The translations under genes and the position numbers were made by a program. Below are positions 27,266 to 35,166 of a stretch of 64,000 nucleotides of DNA, in pieces. The notes under the pieces are model-generated. The model searched no databases. It had not been told where the DNA came from and was given only the letters and a program-made list of their open reading frames with translations. Numbering within the stretch: the stretch's first letter is position 1; each line of letters begins with the position of its first letter. The DNA comes from Nitrospira defluvii. GTDB taxonomy: Bacteria; Nitrospirota; Nitrospiria; Nitrospirales; Nitrospiraceae. The stretch lies in assembly GCA_011525625.1 (NCBI GenBank), contig WYAX01000003.1, positions 310,001 through 374,000 of the forward strand, read 5' to 3'.

Positions 27266-27658
27266 TCACCCGCCCGCAAAGACCGGACGGAATCCGGCCT
27301 TGGTGAGTATGCGCGCGACGTCATCGCGTTGATCGCCTTGAATCTCAATCCGCCCGTCCTTCACCGTACCGCCGACCCCGCAGGCCTTCTGCATCTCCTT
27401 CGCCAATTGTTCCTTCTCGGCCTGGCCGATGCCGACAAATCCCGTGACCACCGTGACCGTCTTGCCGCCGCGATGCGCCGTCTGCCGGACGATATCCACC
27501 CGCCCGCGACTCTTCGCCTTCACCGGTTGTGGTACGGCAGGCTGGTCGACCTTCTCCCGCGCCGGAGTCGGCGGCAGTTCAAGACGCCTCAAGGCCTCGA
27601 ACGGGCTCTTCCAGGCCATCACGTCTCCGTCGGTAGGAATGCGTTTCTTCTCTTTCAT
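27266..27658 (-). CDS. SUI1/YciH-type translation initiation factor homologue
   Basis: A 130-residue protein with a disordered N-terminal half (PPTPAREKVDQPAVPQPVKAKSRG) and a C-terminal SUI1/eIF1 domain (about 52-128): VDIVRQTAHRGGKTVTVVTGF, EKEQLAKEMQKACGVGGTVKDGRIEIQGDQRDDVARILTKAGF. The VGGTVKDG and IQGDQRD motifs are family hallmarks. Bacterial homologues (YciH) can influence start-codon selection; they are not essential. The ATG at 27658 is preferred because the domain architecture matches; a longer frame reaches 27739. It lies six bases upstream of the AlkC-like gene on the same strand. Confidence 0.88.
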   Translation of the reverse strand: MKEKKRIPTDGDVMAWKSPFEALRRLELPPTPAREKVDQPAVPQPVKAKSRGRVDIVRQTAHRGGKTVTVVTGFVGIGQAEKEQLAKEMQKACGVGGTVKDGRIEIQGDQRDDVARILTKAGFRPVFAGG

Positions 27659-27711
27659 GATGTCTGATTCCAGCCCAAGGTATGCACCCGATGCCCGGCA
27701 TTTTGCATGGG

Positions 27712-28266
27712 TTACCGGTCCGTGGCCGCCGCTTTCCACGTAGTCAGCTCGATCTGCGCGGCATGCGTTCCGTCACCGATCAACACCTGTCCGTCTTGAA
27801 TCGTGCAGTGCAGGTCCATCTGACGCTTCGCAAGCCCGGCCAGGGCCCGGCTCCCCTCCGGCGACAGGTTCAAGACCGTGAGATTGTTCAATCGATCGAG
27901 GGCCGCCTCCTGCTGCTTCCACCATTGGTCCGCCGCACGGCCGCCATACGTATAGACACAGACTTGCTTGGCGCGGCCGCAGGCTTGGCGGACAGCCCTG
28001 TCGTCGGGCAAGCCCACCTCGATCCACAACTCGATCAGCCCCGTTAGATCCTTCTGCCACAGCGCCGGCTCATCCTCACTGCTCAACCCGCGGCCGAACG
28101 ACAAGGCGTCATGCGCATGCCGTGCAAAGGCCAGCAGGCGGACCATCATGCGTTCGTCGGTTTCCGACGGATGCCGGGCGAGGGTGACCGTATGGTCTTC
28201 ATAATAGTGGCGGTCCATATCGGCGATGTGGAGGACGGCTTTGAAGATCGTCGCGTTCGGGGCCAT
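27712..28266 (-). CDS. yaeQ: YaeQ family protein
   Basis: A 184-residue protein of the YaeQ family, which has a PD-(D/E)XK nuclease-like fold. It begins MAPNATIFKAVLHIADMDRHYYEDHTVTLARHPSETDERMMVRLLAFARHA, the family's characteristic N terminus, and continues GLSSEDEPALWQKDLTGLIELWIEVGLPD, where the Glu and the D-L-T-G segment lie in the putative active site, then QVCVYTYGGRA. Cellular function is uncertain; it was linked to RfaH-like suppression in E. coli but not firmly. The ATG at 28266 is the family-typical start, though the open frame extends to 28407. Confidence 0.88.
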   Translation of the reverse strand: MAPNATIFKAVLHIADMDRHYYEDHTVTLARHPSETDERMMVRLLAFARHAHDALSFGRGLSSEDEPALWQKDLTGLIELWIEVGLPDDRAVRQACGRAKQVCVYTYGGRAADQWWKQQEAALDRLNNLTVLNLSPEGSRALAGLAKRQMDLHCTIQDGQVLIGDGTHAAQIELTTWKAAATDR

Positions 28267-28321
28267 AGAAGCGTGAAGTCCTTGTCTGCGGGCGTTCGGA
28301 ATGAACACACACGGCTGATGG

Positions 28322-28540
28322 TCAGGGCAGCTCTGCGATATACATCCCCTCGACCCGCTCGCGCGCCCACGGTGTCTTGCGCAGAAACGTGAGGCTCGAT
28401 TTGACACTCGGGTTATGCAGAAAACAGCGCACCGGCAGTCGACGACCGAGTTCGGCCCACCCGTGCCGTTCGACCAAGGTAGTCACGATGGTCTCCAGCG
28501 TAATGCCGTGCAATGGATCGCGGGGATGGGAAGTGGTCAT
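28322..28540 (-). CDS. VF530-family (DUF2132) small DNA-binding-like protein
   Basis: A 72-residue protein matching the VF530/DUF2132 family: DPLHGITLETIVTTLVERHGWAELGRRLPVRCFLHNPSVKSSLTFLRKTPWARERVEGMYI spans nearly the whole chain. The family has a compact helical fold related to DNA-binding domains; its role is not established. It lies 55 bases upstream of yaeQ on the same strand and may be co-transcribed. The full length agrees with family members. Confidence 0.85.
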   Translation of the reverse strand: MTTSHPRDPLHGITLETIVTTLVERHGWAELGRRLPVRCFLHNPSVKSSLTFLRKTPWARERVEGMYIAELP

Positions 28541-28602
28541 AGGCGTATGGCGGAGAATCTTAGAAGATGAAGACTCGATAGTGTTTCTGCCGTTTCATCT
28601 CG

Positions 28603-28827
28603 TTAAGTATCCAGGCATTCTTCGGCCTCAGCCTCGAAGTGAAATCTAGCCATCTTTAAGCTGCTTTCAAATTCCAACCTTAACTCAGGCTCTTTGGCGG
28701 TCAGATGCATAAGATCCGTCAGCACGTCGATCAAGGTTCCGCGTGGATCATAAGGATCACCAAATTGCACAGCATACATCTTGAGAACTTCCCTGGCGCG
28801 TTCTGCCCTTTCGTCGTTTGTTGGCAT
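28603..28827 (-). CDS. Small hypothetical protein in AT-richer patch
   Basis: A 74-residue acidic, helical protein: ERAERAREVLKMYAVQFGDPYDPRGTLIDVLTDLMHLTAKEPELRLEFESSLKMARFHFEAEAEE. The GTLIDVLTDLMHL segment recurs in small proteins often found beside mobile or defence genes, but I cannot name a family. GGAG stands five bases before the ATG at 28827. Base composition is lower in GC than its neighbours, like the adjacent HNH gene, so the two probably arrived together. Confidence 0.6.
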   Translation of the reverse strand: MPTNDERAERAREVLKMYAVQFGDPYDPRGTLIDVLTDLMHLTAKEPELRLEFESSLKMARFHFEAEAEECLDT

Positions 28828-28864
28828 GTCTTCTCCATTGTGGCTCACACAAGTGAATCCCAGA

Positions 28865-29665
28865 TTATTCACGAAATATGTTCGAACGATGGAAGGCGAG
28901 GAATTCCTTCTCTGGCCAGAACTTGTCTGGCATACGAATCTGGGCACATGAGAACTCGACGAAATTCACCTCAAGAATTCTGCTTGGCAGGTAGGCTCTC
29001 AGCGCAGAAGACAACTTTATCTGATAGGTATCGTCGATCGCCCATAGTCCATTGTCAAACGCGTCATGATGAAGCGAACACAGACACAAACCATTCCTTG
29101 GATTAACGCGAAGATCCTCTCTCTCAGCCCAAGGAACAATATGTGCAGCCGTGAGCAACTGAGAAACCGGATTGGAACAGACGCAACAACTGTCTCCATA
29201 TGAGGCCAGAACAGCTTCCCTAAAGAATCTCTGGTGCAACCGAACTTTGACTTCACGGGCCGTTTCACTCAGTCCGCTCACAATCTCAGCACACTTGGCA
29301 AGATAACCGCCGACAGGCCGACTCCGTACATGCCGCTCCGGAGGCAGTGCCAATGAACTGCCTGGGAACCGATCTGCCGCAAGTCCACTTTCAATCGAGA
29401 GCTTCCCCCAGTCCTGATTGAACTCATCCCAAATAGCACGGTCCGCTCTGCTTGCCCCAGAAAGCCCCTTGATCCCTTTGGCGCGCAACGCAGAATCGAA
29501 TGAACCAAAATTACCCAGCTTCATCGCTACCGATGCCGCTGATCTTCCTATCTGACGAGCAACTTCGATGACTAAGGGATTGTTCGCCTTGGTTTTTGAA
29601 AAAGGAATTCTACAATACAGGTTAAAAACAACAAGCAGTTGATCACGCGTCCAAGGTTCATTCAT
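28865..29665 (-). CDS. HNH endonuclease-domain protein
   Basis: A 266-residue protein. The N-terminal part (MNEPWTRDQLLVVFNLYCRIPFSKTKANNPLVIEVARQIGRSAASVAMKLGNFGSFD) is a helix-turn-helix-like module often found in front of HNH_2 nucleases. The C-terminal HNH motif (about 175-225) has zinc Cys pairs CCVC, then AAHIVPW (first His), NPRNGLCLCSLHHDAFD (Asn and final His). It is likely a DNA nuclease; a restriction or homing role cannot be told apart. No methylase is next to it. The family-typical start is the ATG at 29665. A GTG at 29731 with AGGGG six bases upstream is an alternative. GC is clearly lower than in the surroundings. Confidence 0.8.
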   Translation of the reverse strand: MNEPWTRDQLLVVFNLYCRIPFSKTKANNPLVIEVARQIGRSAASVAMKLGNFGSFDSALRAKGIKGLSGASRADRAIWDEFNQDWGKLSIESGLAADRFPGSSLALPPERHVRSRPVGGYLAKCAEIVSGLSETAREVKVRLHQRFFREAVLASYGDSCCVCSNPVSQLLTAAHIVPWAEREDLRVNPRNGLCLCSLHHDAFDNGLWAIDDTYQIKLSSALRAYLPSRILEVNFVEFSCAQIRMPDKFWPEKEFLAFHRSNIFRE

Positions 29666-29840
29666 GTGCTGATTCTGCAAAGCAGTCCGAGCTGCCGCGA
29701 AATAATAACCATTTAGACGCGTAATATACACAACCGCCCCTCAAATGGAGAGTGTAGTATCTTGTTTGGAGCGATATATTTCCCAACCATACCATTCATC
29801 ATCGTCCTGCCATCATAGTTGCGAGGTCGTTGTGTGGGCC

Positions 29841-29879
29841 TCCAACGAGGGGCGTCCCCGACCGCGCGTTGCGCGAGCA
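29841..29879 (+). repeat. Repeat family 1 core, copy A
   Basis: A 39-nt core beginning TCCAACGAGG and ending GCGCGAGCA. Its first hairpin is GGGG-CGT-CCCC and its second is CGCG-TTG-CGCG. The flanks are only partly complementary. It lies in the 478-base gap 29666-30143 between the HNH gene and the small Lys-rich protein. I see no gene in that gap. Confidence 0.7.
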
Positions 29880-30143
29880 CAGGGACCACGCGACTGTCTC
29901 GTCGCTCCGTATCTAGACTGCATCGCGCTTCTTATGGAAAAGGCCCGCGCAAGAGTGGTGTAACACGCCTCCGTCATAGTCCAAGATGCCTGCAAGCCAG
30001 GATCGATGGATGCACCAAATAGTAGAACAAAGACGCAACTAAGGCTGGTATAGTGGCCATGGCATCAGCCTAATCAGGTCGACCATGTGCCAACGCCAAT
30101 CCCCCGCGCAGTGAATGGTGCCCATGTACCAAGGAGGCTCATC

Positions 30144-30449
30144 ATGCAGAAGGCATTGATCGTCGCTCTCGCAGTTGCCGTCAGTCTCGGTGCAAGCGCT
30201 GTTTCATCGCTGGTGCCATCAGCCCATGCCGACGGCCTCGTCACTGAAGGCAAAGAGGCGATGAAGGGCACCGGCAAGTCTTTGACGGAAGCCACAGGCA
30301 AACTCAAAACCGATGCGACGCAAACAAAAGAAGACGCGAAGAAATTAGATCTCGACAAAACCAAGCAGGGCGTCGGACAGGTCAAGGGAGACGTCAAGGA
30401 CATCAAGGAAGGCGCCAAGGGAGCATTGACCAATCCGCTGGGCAAATAA
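30144..30449 (+). CDS. Small exported Lys/Asp-rich helical protein
   Basis: A 101-residue protein with a clear signal peptide (LIVALAVAVSLGASAVSSLVPSAHA, cleavage about residue 29). The mature chain is low-complexity, highly charged and probably an amphipathic helix: repeated K-x-x-x-D patterns such as KTDATQTKEDAKKLDLDKTKQGVGQVKGDVKDIKEGAKGA. Such proteins resemble LEA-like or CsbD-like stress proteins. AAGGAGG lies six bases before the ATG. A similar charged exported protein is at 60186-60464. Function unknown; gene reality is good. Confidence 0.75.
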   Translation: MQKALIVALAVAVSLGASAVSSLVPSAHADGLVTEGKEAMKGTGKSLTEATGKLKTDATQTKEDAKKLDLDKTKQGVGQVKGDVKDIKEGAKGALTNPLGK

Positions 30450-30536
30450 CCGCCCCCCGGCTCTCATTGCGCACATGGGACGAGCACATACCGAGCGTGC
30501 GCGCCCCCCAGCTGCTCCATTTCCTATTCTTCCTAC

Positions 30537-30633
30537 GGATGGGGGCTGGGTGATCTCCTACTGCGCGCCGTCCAACGAGGGCCTTCTCAGGCCGCGCGTT
30601 GCGCGAGCATAGGAGATCACCCAGCCCCCATCC
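30537..30633. repeat. 97-bp element: 24-bp perfect inverted arms around repeat copy B
   Basis: The arm at 30537-30560 (starting GGATGGGGGCTGGG) is exactly complementary to 30610-30633. The 49-base centre carries the family 1 core. As RNA or single-stranded DNA this would fold into a long stem topped by small hairpins. It lies in the 299-base gap between the Lys-rich protein and prfC; the gap holds no gene. Confidence 0.85.
30571..30609 (+). repeat. Repeat family 1 core, copy B
   Basis: A 39-nt core, TCCAACGAGG to GCGCGAGCA. First hairpin GGCC-TTCTCA-GGCC, second CGCG-TTG-CGCG. Same length and orientation as copies A and C. Confidence 0.8.
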
Positions 30634-30748
30634 CCCTCCTTGCCCCCGCCCCTTTGCGACTGCTAAAAGAAAGGGTTACCATCCAGCGACGCCAAGAGAC
30701 GCTCCGTCCCTTGTTCCGTTGGCACCTACATCACCCAAGAGAATCGCT

Positions 30749-32368
30749 ATGTCCCTGCCGGTTGAGCATTCCGCAGCAGACGAATTACGGCGCGAGGTCT
30801 TGCGACGGCGCACATTCGCCATTATTTCCCATCCGGACGCCGGAAAGACCACGCTGACCGAAAAGCTGCTGCTGTATGCCGGGGCGGTCCACCTAGCCGG
30901 TGCCGTGCAGGCCCGCTCCACCCAGCGCCAAGCCAAATCGGACTGGATGGAACTCGAACAGGCGCGCGGCATTTCGATTACGTCCACGATGCTGCAGTTC
31001 GACTATCACGGCGCACGGATCAATTTGCTCGACACGCCGGGACACCAGGACTTCAGCGAAGACACCTATCGAACCCTCATGGCGGTGGATAGCGCCGTCA
31101 TGGTCCTGGACGGCGCCAAGGGTATCGAACCGCAGACGAAGAAACTCTTCGCCGTCTGTCGCAAACGCGGCATTCCGATCCTGACCTTCATCAACAAAAT
31201 GGACCAACCCGGACGTCACCCCTTCGACCTGCTCGATGAGATCGAACGCACGCTGGGCATGACGGCCGTCCCGTTCAATTGGCCGATCGGCGAAGGGTCC
31301 GGCTTTCAAGGCGTCTACGATTTCCAACAGCGCCAAGTGTTGTTTTTCCAGCGCACCTCGCACAACCAACGGCGCGCCCCGATGACCGTGGAGACCTTCC
31401 CCAACCCGAAATTGGCGGACACCCTCGGCGAGGCCTACGGTCCGCTACAAGAAGAGATCGGCCTACTGACGGGCGCAGGCACCTCCTTCGATCGCGACCG
31501 ATTTCTCGCCGGTGAACTCACGCCGGTGTTCTTCGGCAGCGCCCTGACCAATTTCGGCGTCGGCCCTTTCCTCGATGCCTTCACGACACTCGCGCCACCT
31601 CCGGGCCCCCGGCACAGCGCCCAAGGCCTGGTGCAGCCGACGGATGAGACCTTCTCCGGCTTCGTGTTCAAGATTCAGGCGAACATGGACCCGCAACATC
31701 GCGACCGCATGGCCTTCCTTCGCATCTGCTCCGGCCGCTTCGAAAAAGACATGATGGTCTATCACGCCAGATTGGGCCGGAAGATCCGGATGACGCGTCC
31801 GCATCGGCTCTTCGGCCGCGACCGCGAAACGATCGACGAGGCCTACCCCGGCGATGTGGTGGGGCTGGTGAATCCGGGCCTGTTCACCATCGGCGATACG
31901 TTGACCTCCGACTCCAAGCTCAGCTTCGATCCCATTCCGCATTTTCCTCCCGAATGTTTCGGTCTCTTGCGGACACAGGACATTTCCAAGCACAAACAGT
32001 TTCAAAAAGGCCTGAAGCAGCTGGAAGAGGAAGGGGTCATGCAGATTTTCTACTCACCGGACCACGTGCGCCGCGAGCCGGTGCTGGCTGCGGTGGGTGA
32101 ACTGCAGTTCGACGTCGTCATGTCGCGCCTGGAGCACGAATACGGCGTCAAAACCTCCGTCGAGCGCATGCCCCACACCATGGCCCGCTGGATCGTCGGG
32201 GACCCCACCGCCATTGCTGCGGTCTATTGGCCATCGGATACCGTCCGCCTCGTGGATCAGCAGGGACGCGGCGTCATGTTGTTTACCACCGAACACCTGC
32301 TGGCCTATTGCGTCAAATCGAATCCTTCCATCAAATTCCTACTGCGAGAAGAAGTCGCCGGCCAGTAA
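30749..32368 (+). CDS. prfC: Peptide chain release factor 3
   Basis: A 539-residue GTPase that recycles release factors RF1/RF2 from the ribosome. The G domain is complete: AIISHPDAGKTTLTEKLLLY (G1, about 25-44), GISITSTMLQF (switch/G2), DTPGHQDFSEDTYRTL (G3), FINKMDQPGRHPFDLLDEIE (G4). RF3-specific segments follow: GSALTNFGVGPFLDAFTTLAPPPGPR, then FSGFVFKIQANMDPQHRDRMAFLRICSGRFEKDM (domain II), and the C-terminal EEEGVMQIFY and VGELQFDVVMSRLEHEYGV. The ATG at 30749 matches the family start; a 50-codon upstream extension is low-quality. Length is typical. Confidence 0.95.
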   Translation: MSLPVEHSAADELRREVLRRRTFAIISHPDAGKTTLTEKLLLYAGAVHLAGAVQARSTQRQAKSDWMELEQARGISITSTMLQFDYHGARINLLDTPGHQDFSEDTYRTLMAVDSAVMVLDGAKGIEPQTKKLFAVCRKRGIPILTFINKMDQPGRHPFDLLDEIERTLGMTAVPFNWPIGEGSGFQGVYDFQQRQVLFFQRTSHNQRRAPMTVETFPNPKLADTLGEAYGPLQEEIGLLTGAGTSFDRDRFLAGELTPVFFGSALTNFGVGPFLDAFTTLAPPPGPRHSAQGLVQPTDETFSGFVFKIQANMDPQHRDRMAFLRICSGRFEKDMMVYHARLGRKIRMTRPHRLFGRDRETIDEAYPGDVVGLVNPGLFTIGDTLTSDSKLSFDPIPHFPPECFGLLRTQDISKHKQFQKGLKQLEEEGVMQIFYSPDHVRREPVLAAVGELQFDVVMSRLEHEYGVKTSVERMPHTMARWIVGDPTAIAAVYWPSDTVRLVDQQGRGVMLFTTEHLLAYCVKSNPSIKFLLREEVAGQ

Positions 32369-32443
32369 GATTGACGGCCGAACACCACGCCTTTGCACGA
32401 CGTGGCAGCGCCACGCCCCTCATCGTGTACGCCGGTCCGTCTC

Positions 32444-32472
32444 TTGACACCGGCAGGAGTGTCCAGTATGAC
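32444..32472 (+). promoter_or_regulatory. Candidate sigma-70 promoter inside a palindrome
   Basis: A perfect -35 hexamer TTGACA (32444-32449), a 17-base spacer and TATGAC (32467-32472, four of six matches to TATAAT). It stands 93 bases before the SGNH-protein start. The palindrome 32449-32489 covers the spacer and the -10 element, so a factor bound there would block RNA polymerase. Confidence 0.45.
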
Positions 32473-32489
32473 TGGACACTCCTGCCGGT
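32449..32489. repeat. Perfect 41-bp palindrome, likely operator
   Basis: Two exactly complementary 19-base arms (32449-32467 starting ACCGGCAGGAG, and 32471-32489) flank the three-base centre ATG. Two more pairs form outside a single mismatch. It has no following T tract and sits 80 bases after the prfC stop, so operator fits better than terminator. Confidence 0.8.
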
Positions 32490-32564
32490 CTCGTTTACAC
32501 CTGACATGGATGCCCGTTCACGGATCGATGCACCATCGGACAACCGGCTCTTGAGCACACGGTT

Positions 32565-33890
32565 ATGAGACGCGACGATCACAGGGGAGTCATCGCCTTC
32601 GCGACGCTGGCCGTCTTCCTTGCCGGCTCTGCCATCCTCCTACTCACGGGGGTGACGACGATCCGCTACCTCCTGGACAACGTCATCTCGGCCTATCTGC
32701 TGGGCTGGGCGTTGTACGGCATGTTCAACCGGATGCCGCTCTCGGAAACCGGAACACGCTTTCTTCTTACGACGGGCTCGCTCCTGTTCTGCTGGGTGCT
32801 CGCAGAAGGAGCCGTCCTGCTCGGTCTCGTCGATTACCGAGTCCTCTTCGGTTCGTACGAATCCGGAACGGCCCTAAGCGTGGCGGGACGACGGTTCGAC
32901 AAGGAACTGTTGTGGCGACACGATCCGCACTATCGCTATGAAGCGCCGTACCAAGGCAACATCGGTCGAGCGCTCTGCATCCCTCCGGATCCTGCCCGAA
33001 CGGTCGCTGTCCGTTATGATCGAAACGGATTTCGCAATGCCCGCGACCTCGACTCGGCCGAGATCGTCGTGATCGGAGATTCATACATGGAGGGCTACTT
33101 CACGCCGGACGAACGTGTGATCACGACCCGGCTGAGTGAATTGCAAGAGAAGTCCGTCGCCAATCTGGGACACTCAGGGTATGGGCCTCAACAGGAATTG
33201 GTCGTCCTGCAACGGTTCGGCTTCCCCCTCGCACCCCAAACGGTGATCTGGGCATTTTTTGAAGGCAATGACTTCTTGGATGCGGAGCGCTACGAGGAGA
33301 AAGTACTCCGATCAGGCAACGGCTGGTGGCAGGATTTCTGGTTTCGGTCATTGAGCAGAAATGTCTCGGCTCTTCTGTTCCGGTCGGAGCAGCCATGCAC
33401 GCCGGATGAGTCCCTGAAGGAGCTCCGCGCCGAGTTTCTCGACAGCATGCACCGGACGACGACCGTCTTTTTTGCCTCCGCCGAAGTGGAGCGGGTCTCA
33501 GAGCCGACTCTTCGCAAAGCCGTTGCTCCGATCATCCGGGCAGCGCAACTCTGCCGCGACCGGAATATCCGTTTCCTGGTGGCGTTTGTGCCGGAAAAAT
33601 TCCGCGTCTACCACGATCTCCCAAACCTAGCCTTGTCGACAGCCGCGATCCGTCAATGGCACGTCAGCGACTTACCCGGTCGACTACAGCGACTGTTGGC
33701 GGACGCAGATCCACGTATCGAGTATGTCGACCTCACCCCGGCCCTGAAAACCGCAGCACGCTCCGGCATACCAACCTACTTGGCGGACGACACACATTGG
33801 ACAGATGAGGGAAACCTGGTGGCCGCTGACGCGATTCACCGCGCGTTACAGAAAGGCTCTCCCGCTGAGCTTCCACCGCGCAACCCATGA
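32565..33890 (+). CDS. SGNH-hydrolase-like membrane protein
   Basis: A 441-residue protein. Two or three N-terminal transmembrane helices (about residues 8-95) anchor it; the rest is an SGNH/GDSL-type hydrolase domain: VVIGDSYMEGYF (nucleophile Ser, about 165-176), a Gly in NLGHSGYGPQQ, an Asn region in FFEGNDFLD and the Asp-His pair in ADDTHWTDEGNLVAADAI (about 407-424). This architecture resembles AlgX/AlgJ-like O-acetyltransferases or esterases acting on surface polysaccharide. The substrate is unknown. The start at 32565 has a weak ribosome site. An unusual palindromic promoter stands just upstream. Confidence 0.78.
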   Translation: MRRDDHRGVIAFATLAVFLAGSAILLLTGVTTIRYLLDNVISAYLLGWALYGMFNRMPLSETGTRFLLTTGSLLFCWVLAEGAVLLGLVDYRVLFGSYESGTALSVAGRRFDKELLWRHDPHYRYEAPYQGNIGRALCIPPDPARTVAVRYDRNGFRNARDLDSAEIVVIGDSYMEGYFTPDERVITTRLSELQEKSVANLGHSGYGPQQELVVLQRFGFPLAPQTVIWAFFEGNDFLDAERYEEKVLRSGNGWWQDFWFRSLSRNVSALLFRSEQPCTPDESLKELRAEFLDSMHRTTTVFFASAEVERVSEPTLRKAVAPIIRAAQLCRDRNIRFLVAFVPEKFRVYHDLPNLALSTAAIRQWHVSDLPGRLQRLLADADPRIEYVDLTPALKTAARSGIPTYLADDTHWTDEGNLVAADAIHRALQKGSPAELPPRNP

Positions 33891-34201
33891 CGTTGGCCGC
33901 ACGACACTGCAGCCGCCACGACCATCGTCAAATGTGTTATAAGGATCTAGCATCTCCGGAACCCCCGGCGACCTCCGGAAAGCTGACGCGAGCACGATCA
34001 CACCTCTTGCTGCCCTTAGCGCCTCAGGCTAACTCGGCCTAGGTGCCTTGCCCGCTCTCACAGGGACTGACGTTTCCACGCCCTCCGTGCAGCAGGACCG
34101 GCATGGATGACCGGGCGTCGCACACCGACGCGATCGGCGATCGGTCCGCCGGACAATCACGATACACACTGAGGCCGATACCGGTTTCGAGGAGAAGACC
34201 C
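33891..34201. other. 311-base gap without a gene
   Basis: Between the SGNH-protein stop and the zinc-finger ORF I see no coding frame with a ribosome site. A local AT-rich GTTATAAGG at about 33934-33942 could be part of a promoter, but no matching -35 element is evident. Confidence 0.4.
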
Positions 34202-34372
34202 ATGCCGAAGGCAAGAACCGCAAAAAACTGTTACTGCTGCGAAGCCGACGATCGAATCAAGATGACCTTCATGATCTGCGCCTTGTGCCACCGACCATTC
34301 TGTAGTGCTCATGGCGTGCCCGACTTGGAGCAATGCACCAAGTGCCTGGAGGCGAGCGAAGAAACGGAGTAA
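34202..34372 (+). CDS. Small Cys-rich zinc-finger-like protein
   Basis: A 56-residue protein with eight Cys and one His arranged as CYCC (10, 12, 13), CALC (26, 29), CSAH (34, 37) and CTKC (45, 48). This pattern suggests a treble-clef or cross-brace site binding two zinc ions. No family could be named. GGAG stands seven bases before the ATG at 34202. It is probably cytosolic, acting through protein or nucleic-acid contact. A family 2 repeat fragment starts six bases after the stop. Confidence 0.65.
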   Translation: MPKARTAKNCYCCEADDRIKMTFMICALCHRPFCSAHGVPDLEQCTKCLEASEETE

Positions 34373-34377
34373 TCCTC

Positions 34378-34420
34378 ACAGGATGCTGCAAAGCCTGTCA
34401 GCCGCGTGCTCGCATCGCTC
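34378..34420. repeat. Repeat family 2, partial/diverged copy
   Basis: ACAGGATGCTGCAAAG... followed by GTGCTCGCATCGCTC aligns with the left half of the element at 18311. The right half is not recognisable. Downstream (34430-34502) the sequence has a tandem GTGCATCGTGA and the tracts ACGTTTCTCG and CGAGAGACGA, similar to those after the first copy. Confidence 0.45.
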
Positions 34421-34539
34421 GCCGATTCGTGCATCGTGAAGCGTGCATCGTGACACGTTTCTCGTGAACAGACGGCATCCGGCTTCGACACGAGAGACGA
34501 CTCCCACATGCTCGAACCGGCCCCGGGAAGCACGACTCG

Positions 34540-35085
34540 TCAGACCGACGTGTTCTTCCTCTTCTTCTTGATCCCCACCATCACCGACACCCGCGCCTGT
34601 CGCGACAGGGCCTGATCGATCCGGCTTTTCCCGTTGGTCGTCAGAATAACCAGCCCGTTATGGTCTTCGATGCGTTGCAGCAGGTGGGCGGCACCGGCAT
34701 CCGCATACGGACTTCCACCCCCGCGTCGCGTGCCGAACAACGCATCGGCCCCGTCGAAAAACAGGATCGAACCGCTGCGCTCCGCGTCGTCGAATACCCG
34801 GTTGATATTCTTTTCGGTTTCCCCGACCCGCCGACTCACCAGGGACGACAGATTCACTTTCGACAGGTCGAGCTTCAGTTCCTCCGCCACCAATTCCGCT
34901 GCTTTGTTCCGGCGGAGCGGGGTCGAGCCGGAGAGCACCACCACTGCCACGGTCGGCCGCTTCGGGCGAGCGGACCGGTTACGCCGCGCAGGTGCCGTCT
35001 GTTTCGTCACCGATGGGGTCACGACCTGCGTGCGGCTCTTCTTGGCAGGCTTTCTCGCCGGCTGCTTCACTCTGGTATCAACCAT
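34540..35085 (-). CDS. Degenerate AAA+-like protein (no Walker A), copy 1
   Basis: A 181-residue protein. After a basic, disordered N-terminal tail (about 1-50, rich in Lys/Arg/Thr), residues about 50-170 align with the core of a CDC48/FtsH-type AAA ATPase: the strand before Walker A, then SGSTPLRRNKAAELVAEEL in place of GPPGTGKT, the VSRRVGETEKNINRVFDDAE helix, and SILFFDGADALFG in place of the Walker B FFDEADALFG. Both the P-loop GK(S/T) and the catalytic Glu are gone, and there is no Arg finger or lid domain. A paralogue at 48149 keeps the same changed P-loop. I infer a nucleotide-independent scaffold. The ATG at 35085 is preferred over 35109. Confidence 0.7.
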   Translation of the reverse strand: MVDTRVKQPARKPAKKSRTQVVTPSVTKQTAPARRNRSARPKRPTVAVVVLSGSTPLRRNKAAELVAEELKLDLSKVNLSSLVSRRVGETEKNINRVFDDAERSGSILFFDGADALFGTRRGGGSPYADAGAAHLLQRIEDHNGLVILTTNGKSRIDQALSRQARVSVMVGIKKKRKNTSV

Positions 35086-35166
35086 GGCTCCCTTTCTTGC
35101 CCCATTCACCGGCGAGAATCTCGCTCGCCCGCGTGACGGCTTCGTTTCATGATGCTCCAGTCGCGC

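Noticed and set aside
32449-32489. 41-bp palindrome as prfC terminator
   Set aside because: It starts 80 bases after the stop, has no following T tract, and carries a good -35 with 17-base spacing, so a regulatory role fits better.
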